Source: Mycobacterium hubeiense (lineage in GTDB: Bacteria > Actinomycetota > Actinomycetes > Mycobacteriales > Mycobacteriaceae). From it: a DNA stretch of 64,000 bases. The notes under the pieces were generated by a model, which made no database searches, was not told the origin of the DNA, and saw nothing but the letters and a program-made list of their open reading frames with translations. This document shows, one piece after another, positions 17,570 through 25,965 of the stretch. Location of the stretch: NCBI RefSeq assembly GCF_002838065.1, contig NZ_PIZU01000011.1, positions 1-64,000 on the forward strand, given 5' to 3'. The position numbers were made by a program, and so were the translations under genes. Position 1 is the stretch's first letter, and each line of letters begins with the position of its first letter.

Positions 17570-18756
17570 GCCACGATGCCCGATTCGATCAGGCCGCGAA
17601 TGGCGTCGGCGCTCAGGCCCAATCGGTCGGCCAAAACTTTCTCGGTGTCGTCACCGAGCGCCGGGGCGGCGGACGGCGGTGGATAGACGCCGTCGAATGC
17701 CAGCGGCAGTCCCGGCGCCAGATACTCACCGATGCGGGGCTGGTTCAGCGGCGTAAACAACGCATTCGCGGTGACACGTTCGTCGGTCACGACCTCGGCG
17801 AAGCTGCGATACCGTTCCCACAGAATCGATGTCGAGGACAGCGCCGCAGCGACCTCGTCGGCGGTGTGTTCGGTAAACCACACCGTGAAGAGGCCGGTGA
17901 GCGCGTCGCGATGCCGGTACCGCTCGCCCTCGTCGGTGAAGTCAGCGCCGAGCGCGTCGCCAAGCGCCGCAACGGCTTTGGTGGTCCCGGTGAGTTCGGT
18001 CAGGTCGCGGAAGTGCCGGCCGGTGAGGGCGACGACCATGAACGAGACGCCGTCGCTGCTGGTGAAGTTCTGCCCGTAGGTGCCGTACACCGAGTTGCCG
18101 ATGCGTTCGCGCGCGGTGCCGTTCACCATCGCCTCGGTGAGCAGGCTGAGGTTGCCGGCTGTCGCCAGCGCAACATTCTCCAATGGAATGCTGATCCGCG
18201 CGCCTTCGCCCGTGGCGTCGCGGTGGCGCAGCGCCGTGACGACGGCCAGCGCCGCGTAGATACCGCAGGCCACATCCCACGCCGGCAGCACGTGATTGAC
18301 GGGTTCGGAGAGGTTGGCCGGGCCGGTGACGAGCGGGAAACCGAGCCCTGCATTGACGGTGTAGTCGACACCGGTTCCGCCGTCGGCGCGGCCGGACACC
18401 TCGACGTGAATGAGGTCGGGCCGCAGTTTCGCCAGGGCGTCGTACGAATGCCATTCGCGGCCAGCAACATTGGTGACCAGCACGCCGCTTTCGGCGATCA
18501 GCCGCTGCACCAGTTCCTGGCCCGCAGGCGAGCGCATGTCGGCGGCCATCGACTGCTTGCCTTTGTTCAGCCCGGCCCAGTAGATGCTCTCGCCGGAATC
18601 GGTGACCGGCCAGCGGTGATAGTCCGCGGCGCCGCCGATGGGGTCGACGCGGACCACGTCGGCGCCGAGTTGGGCGAGTGTCATTCCGGCCAGCGGCACC
18701 GCGACGAAGCTCGAGATCTCGACAATTCGCACGTCGGCCAGGGGCATACCGGTCAT
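17566..18756 (-). CDS. CaiB/BaiF family CoA-transferase (class III)
   Basis: 396 residues. Class III CoA-transferase or racemase: N-terminal LADVRIVEISSFVAVPLAGMTLAQLGADVVRVD is the family hallmark (here in two overlapping 20-residue blocks), followed by LNKGKQSMAADM and AWDVACGIYAALAVVTALRHRD, where the aspartate is the likely acyl-accepting residue. It could be a CoA-transferase or an alpha-methylacyl-CoA racemase-like enzyme; sequence reading cannot decide. Operon with the thioesterase. Confidence 0.85.
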   Translation of the reverse strand: MTGMPLADVRIVEISSFVAVPLAGMTLAQLGADVVRVDPIGGAADYHRWPVTDSGESIYWAGLNKGKQSMAADMRSPAGQELVQRLIAESGVLVTNVAGREWHSYDALAKLRPDLIHVEVSGRADGGTGVDYTVNAGLGFPLVTGPANLSEPVNHVLPAWDVACGIYAALAVVTALRHRDATGEGARISIPLENVALATAGNLSLLTEAMVNGTARERIGNSVYGTYGQNFTSSDGVSFMVVALTGRHFRDLTELTGTTKAVAALGDALGADFTDEGERYRHRDALTGLFTVWFTEHTADEVAAALSSTSILWERYRSFAEVVTDERVTANALFTPLNQPRIGEYLAPGLPLAFDGVYPPPSAAPALGDDTEKVLADRLGLSADAIRGLIESGIVA

Positions 18757-18804
18757 CGGGCCAGTTTAGGTTCGGGCTCAGAGGCTCCCCGCAGCCGCTC
18801 ACCC

Positions 18805-18867
18805 CCGCGAAACTGTAGTTATCGGGCAAAAGTGCGGGTAACGGCCCCGACAACAACAGTCTCGCGG
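18805..18867. terminator. hairpin with conserved loop after the E1 gene
   Basis: 22-base arms (18805-18826 and 18846-18867) pair with three mismatches around a 19-base loop, CAAAAGTGCGGGTAACGGC. It ends 19 bases past the stop of the minus-strand E1 gene, so it is a likely terminator; no U-tract is present. The loop is nearly the same as that of the hairpin at 35959-36019. Confidence 0.55.
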
Positions 18868-18885
18868 CGCGACACACTGTCGCTA

Positions 18886-21012
18886 TCAACCGACGAGGCC
18901 CAACGCCGCCGCTTCGATGGTGTCCTCGGATAGCAGAACCTGCAGTGCAGCATCGCCGAGCGGAATGAAGCTGTCCTCGCTGGCCACCCGCGCCACCCGG
19001 CCGGTAAAGCCATGTGCCAGCAGCTCGGCGAGGACGCCCTCCCCCACACCACCGGTTTTGCGGGTTTCGTCGACAATCAGCACCCTGCCGGTCGCCCGCG
19101 CTGCGGAAAGCATGTCGTCGACCGGAAGCGGCGCCAGCCAGCGCAGGTCGACGACGCGAACGCCTATGCCCATGTCGGCGAGTCGACGTGCGACGCGCAG
19201 GCTCATCCACACCCCGTTGGCGAACGTGAGGATCGTCAAATCGCTGCCGTCGCCGTAGCTGCGGGCGCGGCCGATGGGCACCCCGGCCGCGGGATAGGGC
19301 GCGAGCCATGCCTCGTCGCCGTCGGCGTACAGATCGCGGGTGTGGTAGAGCGCGATCGGTTCGAGGAATATGCAGGCGACGCCGGTCGTCTTCGCCGCGG
19401 CGGCGCAGGTGTGCAGCATGCCCGCGGCGTCGTCCGGACGCGACGGAGACGCGATCACCAGCCCGGGGATATCGCGGATCGCCGCAATCGAATTGTCGTT
19501 GTGGAAGTGCCCGCCGAACCCCTTCTGATAGCCGTAGCCGGCGACACGCACCACCATCGGATTGCGGTACTGCCGGTTTGAGAAGAACTGCAGCGTGGCA
19601 CCCTCACCGCGGATCTGGTCGGCGGCGTTGTGAAAGTAGGCCAGGTATTGAATCTCCGGTATCGGCAGCAACCCGGAAACGCCTGCGCCCAAAGCTAATC
19701 CGAGGATGGCTTGTTCATCGAGCAAGGTGTCGAACACCCGGGCCGGGCCGGCCTTGTTGAGCAGTCCGCGGGTGACGCCGTAGACACCGCCTTTGCGGGC
19801 CACATCCTCGCCGAACACCATCGCCTCCGGATGACGCGCCAGAATATCTCCCAGCGCGCGGTTGATCGCCTGTGCGAGCGTCAGCGGCTCACCCGAACCC
19901 GTTGCGGCACTGGGCACGACGGCCATCGCCTCGTCGAGCGCCTCTCGCAGCGGCGCCGTCACCGCGGCTGCGCTGGCGAGCTGGGGCAGCTGGGCGACCT
20001 CGCGAGCGATGCCCAGCACCTCGGCACGCTTGGCCTCGTAGCGGTCCAGCACCTCGGACGGCGTCAGAATTCCTTGGGAGATAAGCAGTTTCGCCGCGCA
20101 CAGCACTGGATCACGCTCGAAATCGGCGGTGATCTCGGCCGGCCGGCGATAGCCCGGCTCGTAGTCGGACCCGGCGTGACCCATCAAGCGGACCGTCCGC
20201 AAATGGAGAAAGGCCGGACGTCGGCGGGTGCGCACCCAGTCGGCAGCGGCCGCTGCAGCATCGAGAGTCGCCGGCAGGTCGGAGCCGTCGGCGTAGAAGT
20301 ACTGCAGACCGTTCCGGTGCCCGTAGGTTCGCGCGATCCAGTCGCGCGGCGTCTTGACGCTGATACCGATCCCGTTGTCCTCGCAGACGAACAGCAGCGG
20401 CATCGGCACACCCTGGTATGCGGAGTGCAGCGCCGAATTGATGGCGCCCACCGCCGTCGAATGGTTCACCGACGCGTCACCGAAGCTGCACACTGCGATC
20501 GCGTCGTCGGGCCAGGGGCACGCCACGTCGAGCTTGCGGGCACGGGCAATCGAGAACGCCACGCCGACCGCCCGAGGTAGGTGCGAGGCGATGGTCGAGG
20601 TCTGCGGAATGACATTGAGGTCGTAACGGCCGAAAACCTTGTGCCGCCCACCCGAAATCGGCTCCTCGGTGGCGGCCACCACGCCCAGCAGCACGTCGCG
20701 CAGCGGGTCGCTGCCCTTTACCTGCGCGGCCCGGGCGAGGAAGAACCCGCCCGAACGGTAGTGCAGCAGAGCGGGATCGGTGGGCCGGAGCGCGGCGGCG
20801 ACCGCGGCGTTGCTCTCATGACCCGACGAGCCAATGGTGTAGTACCCCTTGCCCTGTGCACGTAGCCACCGCGCGGCCAAATCCAAATGACGGCTGCCGA
20901 GTTGAGCGTCGAAGAGCGCCAACCATTCCCGCGCATCCGGCGCGGCAGATCTCGTGCCCTCGCGCAGCGCGGAGATCGTCGCCGTGAAGTGCTCGTCGAC
21001 GGGCTCGGCCAT
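18886..21012 (-). CDS. fused alpha/beta thiamine-dependent 2-oxoacid dehydrogenase E1
   Basis: 708 residues joining both E1 subunits. About 1-350 is the alpha half with the thiamine diphosphate region FGDASVNHSTAVG ... FVCEDNGIGIS; about 370-708 is the transketolase-like beta half (VFGEDVARKGGVYGVTRGL, ADQIRGEGA, FGGHFHNDNS). The branched-chain 2-oxoacid dehydrogenase type is the closest recognisable relative, but no E2 or E3 gene is adjacent. The start ATG lies 4 bases after the stop of the HAD phosphatase gene. Confidence 0.88.
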   Translation of the reverse strand: MAEPVDEHFTATISALREGTRSAAPDAREWLALFDAQLGSRHLDLAARWLRAQGKGYYTIGSSGHESNAAVAAALRPTDPALLHYRSGGFFLARAAQVKGSDPLRDVLLGVVAATEEPISGGRHKVFGRYDLNVIPQTSTIASHLPRAVGVAFSIARARKLDVACPWPDDAIAVCSFGDASVNHSTAVGAINSALHSAYQGVPMPLLFVCEDNGIGISVKTPRDWIARTYGHRNGLQYFYADGSDLPATLDAAAAAADWVRTRRRPAFLHLRTVRLMGHAGSDYEPGYRRPAEITADFERDPVLCAAKLLISQGILTPSEVLDRYEAKRAEVLGIAREVAQLPQLASAAAVTAPLREALDEAMAVVPSAATGSGEPLTLAQAINRALGDILARHPEAMVFGEDVARKGGVYGVTRGLLNKAGPARVFDTLLDEQAILGLALGAGVSGLLPIPEIQYLAYFHNAADQIRGEGATLQFFSNRQYRNPMVVRVAGYGYQKGFGGHFHNDNSIAAIRDIPGLVIASPSRPDDAAGMLHTCAAAAKTTGVACIFLEPIALYHTRDLYADGDEAWLAPYPAAGVPIGRARSYGDGSDLTILTFANGVWMSLRVARRLADMGIGVRVVDLRWLAPLPVDDMLSAARATGRVLIVDETRKTGGVGEGVLAELLAHGFTGRVARVASEDSFIPLGDAALQVLLSEDTIEAAALGLVG

Positions 21013-21016
21013 GGCC

Positions 21017-21790
21017 TCAGATCAACTCGATGGCGTCGGCGATCGACTGCAGCACGCGGCTGGGACGGAACGGGTACCGCTCGATCTCCTCCACCGTGGT
21101 GGATCCGGTGAGCACCAGGATCGTCTCCAATCCCGCCTCGATGCCCGCCACCACGTCGGTGTCCATCCGGTCGCCGACCATGACGGTGCTTTCCGAGTGC
21201 GCCTCGATCCGGTTCAGCGCGCTGCGGAACATCATCGGGTTGGGCTTGCCGACGAAGTACGGCTCGCGGCCGGTGGCCTTGGTGATCATCGCTGCCACCG
21301 ACCCGGTCGCGGGCAGCGGGCCCTCGGCCGACGGCCCCGTGACGTCGGGATTGGTCGCGATGAACCGGGCACCGCGAAGAATGAGGCGAATGGCCTTGGT
21401 GATGGCCTCGAACGAGTACGTCCGCGTCTCCCCGAGCACGACGAAGTCGGGGTCGATGTCGGTCAGCGTGTAGCCGGTCTCGTGTAGCGCGGTGGTCAGG
21501 CCGGCCTCGCCGATGACGTACGCCGAGCCACCCGGCAGTTGGTCGTTGAGAAACGCCGCGGTCGCCAACGCCGACGTCCAGATCGACTCTTCGGGTACGG
21601 AGAGGCCCGACCGCATCAAGCGCGCCGCAAGATCGCGTGGCGTGAAGATCGAATTGTTGGTCAACACGAGGAAACGCCGCTTCTTTTCGACGAGGCGCTG
21701 CAGAAACTCGGCGGCTCCGGCGAGGGCGGCCTCTTCGCGCACCAGCACACCATCCATATCGGTCAGCCAGCACTCCGCAGTCCCGCGCAC
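21017..21790 (-). CDS. HAD-IIA (NagD-like) phosphatase
   Basis: 257-residue HAD superfamily phosphatase, subfamily IIA. Motif I is WLTDMDGVLV (nucleophile and general acid aspartates), motif II LVLTNNS, motif III GKPNP, motif IV MVGDRMDTDVVAGIEAG. Likely cleaves phosphate from a small metabolite (sugar or nucleotide phosphate). GTG start. Immediately upstream of the E1 gene, with which it is probably transcribed. Confidence 0.9.
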   Translation of the reverse strand: MRGTAECWLTDMDGVLVREEAALAGAAEFLQRLVEKKRRFLVLTNNSIFTPRDLAARLMRSGLSVPEESIWTSALATAAFLNDQLPGGSAYVIGEAGLTTALHETGYTLTDIDPDFVVLGETRTYSFEAITKAIRLILRGARFIATNPDVTGPSAEGPLPATGSVAAMITKATGREPYFVGKPNPMMFRSALNRIEAHSESTVMVGDRMDTDVVAGIEAGLETILVLTGSTTVEEIERYPFRPSRVLQSIADAIELI

Positions 21791-21822
21791 CCGCCCAGTG
21801 TCTCAAGCGGCGCCGCAGCCCA

Positions 21823-22368
21823 TTATGAAAACGCCGGCACCACAAAGCGACGTACGGCCCTCTCTTCGACCGCGGCTGTGCCCATCGGCCAGTACAACAA
21901 CGAGAGCACCACGCGCACAATCCATTCCGCAGCCAGCGGATCATCTGGCCCGAGGCCGGCCAGCTCTGCCGCCGCGGCGGCCAGCCGAGGTGAGTCGGTC
22001 AGCGTCCGATTGACGTTGTCGGCGGTCGGTGGTGCGGCGATCAGCGAGGCTGCCACCGGGTCGGCGCGCACTGCCCGCACCGAGGTCAGGATCGCATTCA
22101 CGACGCGCTCGGACCCGTGCAACCCAGCAACCGCGGTCCGGACATCCACGCCGATGCGCGCGATCGATCGAGCGAGTACCGCATCGCGGATCGCGCTCTT
22201 GCCGCCGACATGGCGGTAGATGGTGGCCCGCGAGCAGCCCGCCCGTTTCGCGAGGTCGTCGATGTTGAGCAGATCCAGCCCGCGCGCGGCGATCACCTCC
22301 GCGGCGGCGTCGTAGATCCGTTCGATCGCCAGATCCCGGCGGTCGCCGCCGGCCAGCCAGTCCATCAT
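21823..22368 (-). CDS. TetR family transcriptional regulator
   Basis: 181 residues from MMDWLAGGDRR. N-terminal HTH of the TetR type: AAAEVIAARGLDLLNIDDLA, then KRAGCSRATIYRHVGGKSAI. The C-terminal ligand domain is not diagnostic. A longer frame exists upstream to 22425 but would run through the operator-like palindrome, so the shorter start with AGTAGAG upstream is preferred. It is divergent from the serine hydrolase gene, and the CTTGAGAC/GTCTCAAG repeat between them is its likely operator. Confidence 0.9.
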   Translation of the reverse strand: MMDWLAGGDRRDLAIERIYDAAAEVIAARGLDLLNIDDLAKRAGCSRATIYRHVGGKSAIRDAVLARSIARIGVDVRTAVAGLHGSERVVNAILTSVRAVRADPVAASLIAAPPTADNVNRTLTDSPRLAAAAAELAGLGPDDPLAAEWIVRVVLSLLYWPMGTAAVEERAVRRFVVPAFS

Positions 22369-22395
22369 CGAGACTCTACTGCCCAAATGCCTCGT

Positions 22396-22426
22396 CTTGA
22401 GACATTCGTCCGGAATCCGTCTCAAG
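22396..22426. promoter_or_regulatory. TetR-type operator, inverted repeat
   Basis: CTTGAGAC (22396-22403) and GTCTCAAG (22419-22426) form a perfect inverted repeat around 15 bases that contain a second small dyad (ATTC/GAAT). It lies in the divergent gap 28 bases upstream of the TetR start and 15 bases upstream of the serine hydrolase start, the usual place for an autoregulatory operator. GAGAC/GTCTC motifs recur at 25815-25883. Confidence 0.6.
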
Positions 22427-22440
22427 CCGTGTCTGGGTTA

Positions 22441-23643
22441 ATGTCGTACACCATGACGATCGGCGGTGATACCGGGCGCAAGCCGTCCGAGGTCACGCTG
22501 GACAACTGGCAGTCGGCCGCCCACCTGCACTGGGCGTTCCAGCACGTCGCCGACTTCCTTCCCACGGCGGTGATCTCCCGCGGCCACGGACCCATCGCCG
22601 AGTTGACGTCTACTCCGACCGCGCTGTCGGACATCCCGCTTCACGACCACACCAACGACCGACGCACCACCGTCGGCGACGTGATGGCAAGCACCGCAAC
22701 CGACGGCTGGATCGTCGTCCAGCACGGCAAGGTGCTCGCCGAGCAGTACCACGGCGGCATGCTGCCGGGCACCTCCCATCTGCTGATGTCGGTGAGCAAG
22801 TCATTGGTCGGCATGGTCGCCGGCGCCTTGATCACCAGCGGTGCACTTGACCCCGACGCGCAACTGTCGAGGTATGTGCCCGTGCTGGCGCAGTCGGGCT
22901 ATGCCGGTGCGACGGTGCGCCACCTGCTCGATATGCGTTCGGGCATAGCGTTTTCCGAGGACTACCTGGACCCCATGGCCGAAGTGCGCTTGCTGGAGCA
23001 GGCCATCGGGTGGGCGCCGCGCACCGTGCCGAACCTGCCCAGCACCATGTACGACTTCCTGCTCACCCTGCGCCAGAAATCGCCGCACGGCGGGCCGTTC
23101 GAGTACCGGTCCTGCGAGACGGACGTGCTCGGGTGGATCTGCGAAGCCGCCGCTGGAGTGCGGATGCCCGAACTCATGTCCCACCTGCTGTGGAGCAAAC
23201 TCGGTGCGCAGAACGATGCGACCATCGGCGTCGACTCAGTGGGCACGGGCATGTTCGACGGCGGTATCAATGCCTGCCTACGGGACCTGGTCCGGTTCGG
23301 GATGCTCTTCCTCACCGGCGGAACATCGCTGACCGGCCAGCAGGTGGTGGCGCCGTCGTGGATTGCGGACACCTTCTCGGGCGGACCCGATTCGCGCGAG
23401 GCATTTGCCGCCAGCCCCGACGACAACCGCATGCCAGGCGGCATGTACCGCAACCAGTGCTGGCTGCCCTACCCCGGCGACGACGTGTTGTTGTGCCTGG
23501 GCATCCACGGCCAGATGATCTACGTCAACCGGTCGGCGGACGTCGTCGCCGCCAAACTGTCGAGCTGGCCGTTGCCGCAGGACGCCACCAAACTGTTCCC
23601 GACCATCGCCGCCTTCGACGAAATCGCGGCAAACTTGAGTTAG
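22441..23643 (+). CDS. beta-lactamase-fold serine hydrolase (NylB/EstB-like)
   Basis: 400 residues of the class C beta-lactamase/6-aminohexanoate-dimer-hydrolase type. Catalytic SVSK (S117-x-x-K120), YRS (Y222-x-S224) as second motif, and LGIHGQ near the C-terminus in place of K-T-G. No clear signal peptide, so likely cytoplasmic. Start: ATG at 22441 or 22453; both lack a strong ribosome site. It is under the divergent TetR operator. Substrate unknown: an ester or amide. Confidence 0.85.
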   Translation: MSYTMTIGGDTGRKPSEVTLDNWQSAAHLHWAFQHVADFLPTAVISRGHGPIAELTSTPTALSDIPLHDHTNDRRTTVGDVMASTATDGWIVVQHGKVLAEQYHGGMLPGTSHLLMSVSKSLVGMVAGALITSGALDPDAQLSRYVPVLAQSGYAGATVRHLLDMRSGIAFSEDYLDPMAEVRLLEQAIGWAPRTVPNLPSTMYDFLLTLRQKSPHGGPFEYRSCETDVLGWICEAAAGVRMPELMSHLLWSKLGAQNDATIGVDSVGTGMFDGGINACLRDLVRFGMLFLTGGTSLTGQQVVAPSWIADTFSGGPDSREAFAASPDDNRMPGGMYRNQCWLPYPGDDVLLCLGIHGQMIYVNRSADVVAAKLSSWPLPQDATKLFPTIAAFDEIAANLS

Positions 23644-23663
23644 CAGCCCGAAAGGAGCGCGGC

Positions 23664-24038
23664 ATGGCGACCGATTTGACGCTCTATCTCGACGACCAAC
23701 CGGGTGAGCTGGCCAGGGTCGGCGATGTGCTCGGAAAGGCAGGCGCCAACATCGACGGCCTGTGCGCGCTGCCCAGCGGCGGTGGCCAGGCAGAGGTGCA
23801 CATCCTGGTGCAGGATCCAACCCCCGCCTTCGAGGCGTTGGAGCACGCCGGCATCAAGATCGCCTCCGAGCAGGAGGTGATCGTGATGGACATCGAGGAC
23901 CGGCCGGGTGCGCTCGGCGAAGTCGCCCGCAAGCTCGGCGATGCGGACGTCAACCTGACCACCGCCTACTTGGCGACCAACACCCGGCTCGTGCTGGCCG
24001 CGGACAATCTCGCCGAGGCGAAGGCCGCGCTCGGCTAG
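23664..24038 (+). CDS. tandem ACT domain protein
   Basis: 124 residues made of two ACT-like halves: LTLYLDDQPGELARVGDVLGKAG (about 5-27, shown as a run of the ACT beta-alpha start) and IVMDIEDRPGALGEVARKL (about 73-91). ACT domains bind amino acids or other small ligands and regulate enzymes. No catalytic domain is attached. Start ATG with AAAGGAG upstream; it follows the serine hydrolase by 20 bases and may be in its transcript. Confidence 0.82.
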   Translation: MATDLTLYLDDQPGELARVGDVLGKAGANIDGLCALPSGGGQAEVHILVQDPTPAFEALEHAGIKIASEQEVIVMDIEDRPGALGEVARKLGDADVNLTTAYLATNTRLVLAADNLAEAKAALG

Positions 24039-24048
24039 ATTGCAACGC

Positions 24049-24753
24049 GTGACGACGATCGAGATCAGTACCCCCGACGGCCCGATCGACGCGCTGTGCA
24101 GCGTCCCCGAAGGACAGGGCCCGTGGCCGGGCGTCGTCGTCATTCATGACGCGATCGGCTACGGACCGGACAACGAGGCCATCTCACGGCGTATCGGCGC
24201 GGCGGGATACATCGCGATCACGCCGAATCTGTACGCCCGCGGCGGCCGGGCGCGCTGCGTCACCCGGGTGTTCCGCGAGCTGATGGCCAAACGCGGCCGC
24301 GCCCTCGACGACGTCCTCGCGGCGCGAGATCACCTGCGTGCCATGCCCGAGTGCAACGGAGCGATCGGCATCGCAGGCTTCTGCATGGGCGGCCAATTCG
24401 CGCTCGTCATGTCGCCCAAAGGATTTGGTGCGTCGGCGCCGTTCTACGGCACGCCGCTACCGCGAAATCTCAGCGAAACACTGGACGGCGCATGCCCCAT
24501 CGTTGCCAGCTTCGGCCGGCGCGACCCGGCCGGTATCGGGGCGGCCGCAAAGCTGCAGAAAGTGGTCGACGAGAAGGGCATTCCGGCCGATATCAAGGTC
24601 TACCCCGACGCCGGGCACAGCTTCGCCAACAAGCTCCCCGGCCAGCCGCTGCTGCGGATCGCCGGGTTTGGCTACAACGAGGCCGCCACCGAGGACGCCT
24701 GGTCGCGCGTCTTTGCGTTCTTTGGTGAGCACCTGCGCGGCCAGAGCGACTGA
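24049..24753 (+). CDS. dienelactone hydrolase family protein
   Basis: About 234-residue alpha/beta hydrolase of the dienelactone hydrolase family: VVVIHDAIGYGPDNEAI with the oxyanion region, nucleophile motif GFCMGG (cysteine in place of serine, as usual in this family), and YPDAGHSFANK with the catalytic histidine. The start is taken as GTG at 24049; TTG at 24040 would add three residues. Likely cytoplasmic; substrate unknown. Follows the ACT gene closely. Confidence 0.88.
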   Translation: MTTIEISTPDGPIDALCSVPEGQGPWPGVVVIHDAIGYGPDNEAISRRIGAAGYIAITPNLYARGGRARCVTRVFRELMAKRGRALDDVLAARDHLRAMPECNGAIGIAGFCMGGQFALVMSPKGFGASAPFYGTPLPRNLSETLDGACPIVASFGRRDPAGIGAAAKLQKVVDEKGIPADIKVYPDAGHSFANKLPGQPLLRIAGFGYNEAATEDAWSRVFAFFGEHLRGQSD

Positions 24754-24759
24754 GCAGAC

Positions 24760-25770
24760 TCAAATCGCTTGCAGCACAGCGCCGATGGCGAGGCCGACGA
24801 CCAGCAACGCACCCGCCCGTCGCACATGAAGCCACGCCAGCGCGGCGTACCACAGCGGCCACACCGGAAAATCGGCGGGCGGTTCGTCGGGGGGCGGCCG
24901 ACGGAAATACGGCCAGATCTTCACCAGCCGCGGCACCGCCAGAATCACGATCAGCGTGGGCCACGGCATCGCTCCCACCACGACCGCCACCGCGGTCAGT
25001 ACATAAAAACCGACCATCATCGCCAGCGTGACCGCGCGCGCACGGACCGCACCCAGGATGACGGGAAGCGTTCGCACACCTAGTGGTTCGTCGTACGGAA
25101 TCTTGTCGATGTGCTTGCCCATCAACACCGTGGTGCACAACAACCCGTACGGCAGTGACGCCAGCGCGATGTCCCAGCCGACCGTGCCGACCGCCGAGTA
25201 GTACGTGCCGCACACCATCAACGGACCCCAGACGACAAACACGTCGGGCTCGCCGAGGCCACGCTTCTTGAGCCGCAGCGGCGGCGCCGTATAGGCGACG
25301 CTCAAGACGAACCCCGCCAACCCGAAGGCCAGTACCGGCCATCCCCGCGCCATCGTGAGGACGACGAGGATGACGAGGCCGAGCAGGTTCACCCCGAGGA
25401 TCGCGGTGATGAGCGTGCGCCGGCTCACCAACCCCGATAGCACCGGGTGTGGCGCGTACAGCGCGCGTGGGTAGCCGGCGCTGTCGGTGCCGACTTGCGT
25501 GTCGAACAGGTCGTTCATCAGGTTGTTCGCGATGTGCGCCAGGGTGATGCCGACGATGGCCAGGACGAGCCAGCGCCAATCCAGACCGGGTTGGCCGACC
25601 GCCAGCAGCGCGGCGACCAAACCGGACACCAGCGTCATCGGCAGCACCGCCGCGCGGGTGACGACGATCCAGCGGGTGACGAAGTCGACGGACGCGTCTG
25701 GCGGCGGGTTGGTGGTGCGCAGCGCGTAGGCCCACGAGCTCAACCGCGAACGCGCTGCCAGCTCAGGCAT
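24760..25770 (-). CDS. UbiA family prenyltransferase
   Basis: 336-residue integral membrane prenyltransferase with about 8-9 hydrophobic segments. The two Asp-rich sites are visible: NNLMNDLFDTQVGTD (first, N/D-x-x-x-D) and GKHIDKIPYDEPLGVRTLP (second). MenA/UbiA-like enzymes attach a prenyl chain to an aromatic acceptor; the substrate here is not known. The ATG at 25770 starts the conserved part; a longer frame upstream is not supported. Divergent from the P450 gene with putative TetR half-sites between them. M. tuberculosis menA lies elsewhere, so this is probably a specialised paralogue. Confidence 0.85.
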   Translation of the reverse strand: MPELAARSRLSSWAYALRTTNPPPDASVDFVTRWIVVTRAAVLPMTLVSGLVAALLAVGQPGLDWRWLVLAIVGITLAHIANNLMNDLFDTQVGTDSAGYPRALYAPHPVLSGLVSRRTLITAILGVNLLGLVILVVLTMARGWPVLAFGLAGFVLSVAYTAPPLRLKKRGLGEPDVFVVWGPLMVCGTYYSAVGTVGWDIALASLPYGLLCTTVLMGKHIDKIPYDEPLGVRTLPVILGAVRARAVTLAMMVGFYVLTAVAVVVGAMPWPTLIVILAVPRLVKIWPYFRRPPPDEPPADFPVWPLWYAALAWLHVRRAGALLVVGLAIGAVLQAI

Positions 25771-25814
25771 TTTTCGATGGTAGCGCGCACCCGTGAAATC
25801 GGTCCGGCCTTTTC

Positions 25815-25883
25815 GTCTCACTCTGAGACACATTTGACGTTGCATCTCGCATCCATGCTGGTCATCGACGCGCTTGAGACAAC
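25815..25883. promoter_or_regulatory. GAGAC/GTCTC operator-like motifs before UbiA and P450 genes
   Basis: GTCTCACTCTGAGAC (25815-25829) is a 6-base dyad with a 3-base centre, and CTTGAGAC recurs at 25873-25880, the same octamer as in the operator of the TetR gene 3 kb away. A further related half-site, GTTGTCTCAG, is at 25972-25981 at the P450 start. They suggest shared control by the TetR protein at 21823-22368. Confidence 0.45.
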
Positions 25884-25965
25884 GTCCATTCACCCAGGTC
25901 AATGGCTGTTTCGCAATCTTCAAACTGCCTTGACAAGCGTTGTTCGGACAACGAAAGCTCAAGGC